From the NCBI GenBank assembly GCA_016946835.1, contig JACVTC010000123.1, positions 505,001-554,914 of the forward strand: a stretch of 49,914 bases of DNA, written 5' to 3'. This stretch comes from Neocallimastix lanati (nom. inval.) (lineage: Eukaryota; Neocallimastigomycota; Neocallimastigomycetes; Neocallimastigales; Neocallimastigaceae). The notes under the pieces were generated by a model that saw nothing but the letters and a program-made list of their open reading frames with translations, made no database searches and was not told the origin of the DNA. This document shows positions 47,087 to 49,914 of this stretch, piece by piece (within the stretch, counting starts at the first letter, position 1; the number at the start of each line of letters is the position of its first letter). Made by a program: the position numbers and the translations under genes.

Positions 47087-47926
47087 AAGGGAGTAGAAGC
47101 ACTCCCATCGTCAAAAAAATTGCTTCAGTCTGCATCGTTCCAAAACAGTTGACTTAAAAGAAGATGATGATTATGAAGAAATTGCTGATTTCCAAGAAGG
47201 TACTACTACGGATTATTACGAAGATTTTGATGATAAGTCGGATGGTTCCAAAGAATTGAATTACTTAGTAAACGTTATAAAGAGAAAGGCAAATCATAAA
47301 GATGAAGAGACTAGTGACCAAAGAGAAAAGAGGGTTCACCGTAGTCTAAGAGATGATCCTAAAGCCAATAGTTACTCCAGGTTTACGAAAACAAAAAGAA
47401 AATCAATTAAGGGGAACATCGCGACCAGTCAAAAAGCCGAACAACTCAATTACATCCTTCGATTATGGCTCAACCCAGAATAGAGAAAGAAAAGAGGATT
47501 GAGAAAGAGCTAAGAGATAAGGAAAGAGCTAAGTACTAGTACTTCTGTGGAAAATAATAAAAATAGTAATGTTAATATTATTAATGAAGAAACTTCTCAG
47601 GAAGGAAATAATTCTAAACAAACTTTAAATAAATTAATTCAAGAAAAATCATCAGAAAAGTCAACTGAAATTATGCAACTAGAATTCCAAAAAGAATACA
47701 AATGCAAACTGATTGTGATAGTTATGACGTGATCAAGATTTAAACTCCAGTAATTGCAATATTACATTTGGACAATTATTGGACGTTGCTCCAAAGATAC
47801 GGTCTCAAGTATCACAAGGACTTAAATTAGAAAAGAATAATACTAAAATTTCAGGTGCAGTGGATAATATGTGTGCTACTACAATAATAACGAACAATAT
47901 AGATCATACATATAAAAGTAAACATC
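47087..47926 (+). pseudogene. Gag-protease linker region of the second element, broken
   Basis: The stretch after Gag has short open pieces in different frames (47256-47483, 47547-47732, 47779-47961) rich in Lys, Glu, Asn and Ser. They give no recognisable domain and look like one low-complexity linker cut by frameshifts and stops. Base composition and codon use resemble the flanking Gag and pol, so it was probably coding. Confidence 0.55.
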
Positions 47927-48304
47927 ATGAACCACAAGAAGATGGATATTGCTATGGTTGATGTAATAGTAGATGGAGTTCGTGGTAAGGCTTTAATAGA
48001 TTCATGTAGCAACTTAAGTATTATCACAAAGCAATTTTTAGATAAATTACCTTATCAGTATGAACCTATAGGAGTTAGTGCAGGACGAATACGTTTAGCA
48101 ACGCTGAATGATGATTACTCAGAAGATGTGTTAATCAAAGTTCCCGTAAAAATTAATGAACTAGAACTACTTGTTACGTGTAGAATTATAGACAAGGAGG
48201 ATCCATTCTATGATATATTAATCAACCTCAAAACTCAAATTGATAACCAGTTATTTATACATCCACTTAGATATAGTCTTTGTCGATTTAATGATCAAGG
48301 TTAA
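47927..48304 (+). pseudogene. Aspartic protease fragment of the second element
   Basis: 125 codons contain a retropepsin-like active-site region ALIDSCSNLSIITKQFLDKL. The usual catalytic Asp is followed by Ser-Cys where most families have Thr/Ser-Gly; this may be a substitution that damages the enzyme or a lineage-specific variant. A second conserved part, DPFYDILI near the C-terminus, recalls the flap-distal region of related elements. The frame breaks at the stop at 48302-48304 and the sequence continues one frame over. Confidence 0.75.
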
Positions 48305-49914
48305 TTGAAGAAATCGCACCTATTAATAATGAATATGATGACGAAGAAAAATTATTATGTGTAATCAAAGCATTGAATCACCAAGAAGCTAAGCAACAAT
48401 TGAAAACAATTGAAGGATTACCACCCATAAAATATATATATGACACAGTTTTTCAAAGTACAATTAATTCAAATTATAGAGAAGCTATTACTAAATTACT
48501 TGAAGAATATATTGATATAATTGCAACTTCTTCTGAAGAATTAACACCTTCAGATTTATCACCACACAAAATTATTCTTAAGGAAGGAGTTAAACCTATT
48601 AAACAAAATTTTATCGACTTAGTAAATTAAAAATAGATATCTTAAAAGAAGAATTAACCAAACTCATATATAAACGATTAATTGAACCTTCATGTTCAGA
48701 ATGGTCATCACCAGTAGTACTTGTGCCTAAAAAGAACGGTAAATGGCGCCTGTGTATTGACTATAGGAAAGTAAATGAAGCAACTAAGAAGGATTCTTAT
48801 TCTTTACCAAATATTGAGGAAATTTTTGATAGCTTAGATGGAGCAAAAATCTTCTCAACATTAGATCTTTATTCCGGTTATCATCAAATATTAATGGATG
48901 ATGATAGTGTTGAAATCACTACCTTTACAACTAAGTTCGGAAACTACCAATTCAAGGTAATGCCCTTCGGTTTAACAGATGCTCCGCTACATTCCAAAGA
49001 GAAATGAACCGTATACTATTTCCCTTAATAGGAAAATGCGTCTATAACTTTATTGATGATATTTTAATCTACTCAAGAACTGAAGAAGAACACCTAGAAC
49101 ATCTTAAACAAGTCTTAGAAATATTCAAGGAACATAAGTTAAAAATCAATATCGAAAGTGTTCTTTCATGCAAACTGAAGTAGAAGTACTGGGCCATAAA
49201 GTATCCTCAGAAGGTTTAAGTCCATTGGAAAACAAAGTTAAAGCTATTAAAGAATGGAAGGCTCCCTCTAACATTCATGAACTTCGATCATTTTTAGGAG
49301 CCATTGGATATTATAGAAAATTTCATTAAGGACTTTGCAAAGTTACTGCACCTCTATGCACTCTATTAAGAAAAGGTGTTAAGTTTGAATGGAAAAAGGA
49401 ACAAGAGAAAGTTTTAAAATTCTTAAGGAAAGATTAATCAATGCCCCAATATTAAGATTTCCTAGATTTGATAGAGAATTTATTATAAGAACAGATGCTT
49501 CCTATGATGGAATAGGCGGTGTGCTTTTACAAAAGGATGATGAAACTGGAAAGGAGCATCCGGTTCATTATATTAGTAGAAGTTTATCTAAATCGGAAAA
49601 GAATTATGGAATTACGGATCTAGAAGGTGCTGCTCTAATTTACTGTATTAATAAATTAAAATCTTATATTATGGGAAATCCTAAGCAAACTATAGTATAT
49701 ACAGATCATAGACCATTAATCGGATTACTTAAAAGTAAGGAACCACAAAATTCTCGTCATACTAGATGGTGTTTGACTATCAGTATGTTAGGAATTGATT
49801 TACGATATGAAACTGGAAAGAATAATGTTGTCGCAGATGCTCTATCAAGAATGAAAAATGAAAAGAAAAAGTTTGTCTTAACAACACAAATTATCAAGGA
49901 ACAAGATGAAAACC
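48305..49914 (+). pseudogene. Reverse transcriptase and RNase H of the second element, frameshifted
   Basis: Pol continues in several frames. The spacer before reverse transcriptase is open at 48373-48630. Reverse transcriptase motifs are KKNGKWRLCIDYRKVNEA (48726 onward), SLPNIEEIFDSLDGAKIFS, VMPFGLTDAP, then after a shift NFIDDILIYS (the YIDD-type catalytic box) and, after further shifts, the thumb/connection region. RNase H shows IIRTDASYDGIGGVLLQ (about 49485) and ends in VVADALSRM. Breaks are near 48610, 48988, 49155, 49322, 49340 and 49412; each is explained by one missing or extra base and I saw no in-frame nonsense substitution. Integrase is not reached before the window ends. Confidence 0.85.

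Larger units (their letters stand above)
45670..49914 (+). mobile_element. Second Ty3/gypsy element, decayed, cut by the right edge
   Basis: Plus-strand element with a Gag frame carrying a zinc knuckle, followed by protease, reverse transcriptase and RNase H in several frames; integrase and 3' LTR would lie beyond the window. The left limit is set at TGGTGGAGATATCGGGG, a possible primer site or old polypurine tract, and is uncertain. Unlike the neighbouring 7.1-kb element, its Gag ends with its own stop and has a CCHC motif, so it belongs to a different lineage. Single-base frameshifts in pol make this copy non-functional as written. Confidence 0.85.

Overview
This window looks like nuclear DNA of an extremely AT-rich eukaryote. 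The best guess is an anaerobic gut fungus (Neocallimastigomycota) or a similarly AT-rich early-diverging fungus. The reasons are a PHO80/PCL-type cyclin gene, a single-ORF Tf1/sushi-like Ty3/gypsy retrotransposon, a FLYWCH/MULE transposase relic, an intron-containing eukaryotic tRNA-Ile(UAU), and intergenic DNA that is almost only A and T with long homopolymers. A dictyostelid is the main alternative. No database search was possible.

Layout. 1-1816: the 5' part of a PHO80-like cyclin gene on the minus strand, running off the left edge. About 1.8-33.3 kb: a gene desert of A/T homopolymers and microsatellites. It is broken only by a GC-richer structured island (12.2-12.5 kb), a decayed unassigned relic (19.7-20.5 kb), two perfect or near-perfect inverted-repeat structures (11.1-11.5 and 19.2-19.35 kb), a spacerless 74-bp palindrome (31.5 kb), a roughly 530-bp heptanucleotide array (30.7-31.2 kb) and a 165-bp triplication (32.1-32.6 kb). 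33.4-34.2 kb: an internally deleted Ty1/copia-like element. 34.5-35.9 kb: a MULE transposase pseudogene broken at four poly(A) runs plus one stop codon. 36404-36496: tRNA-Ile(UAU) with a 19-nt intron, minus strand.

Immediately upstream of this tRNA lies a cluster of LTR retrotransposons. A 1.2-kb TRIM-like element with identical 469-bp LTRs (36511-37726) is followed directly by a complete 7.1-kb Ty3/gypsy element (37733-44867, minus strand) with near-identical 883/882-bp LTRs, a TTTTA target duplication and an uninterrupted 1347-residue Gag-Pol. A second, decayed Ty3/gypsy element of a different lineage (Gag with zinc knuckle, then fragmented protease, reverse transcriptase and RNase H; plus strand) continues past the right edge.

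The most interesting signals are these. (1) Removing both insertions in silico puts the TRIM and the 7.1-kb element at the same spot, about 11-16 bp upstream of the tRNA 5' end, which is Ty3-like targeting of Pol III initiation. (2) The 7.1-kb element has no recognisable tRNA primer site. The 12 nt next to its 5' LTR are instead perfectly complementary to a stretch of its own LTR that lies 35 nt downstream of a TATA box, as expected for Tf1-type self-priming. (3) That element has a 1.3-kb internal leader with folded GC-rich islands and a 33-nt oligo(A). (4) Pseudogene frameshifts here fall almost entirely at homopolymers.
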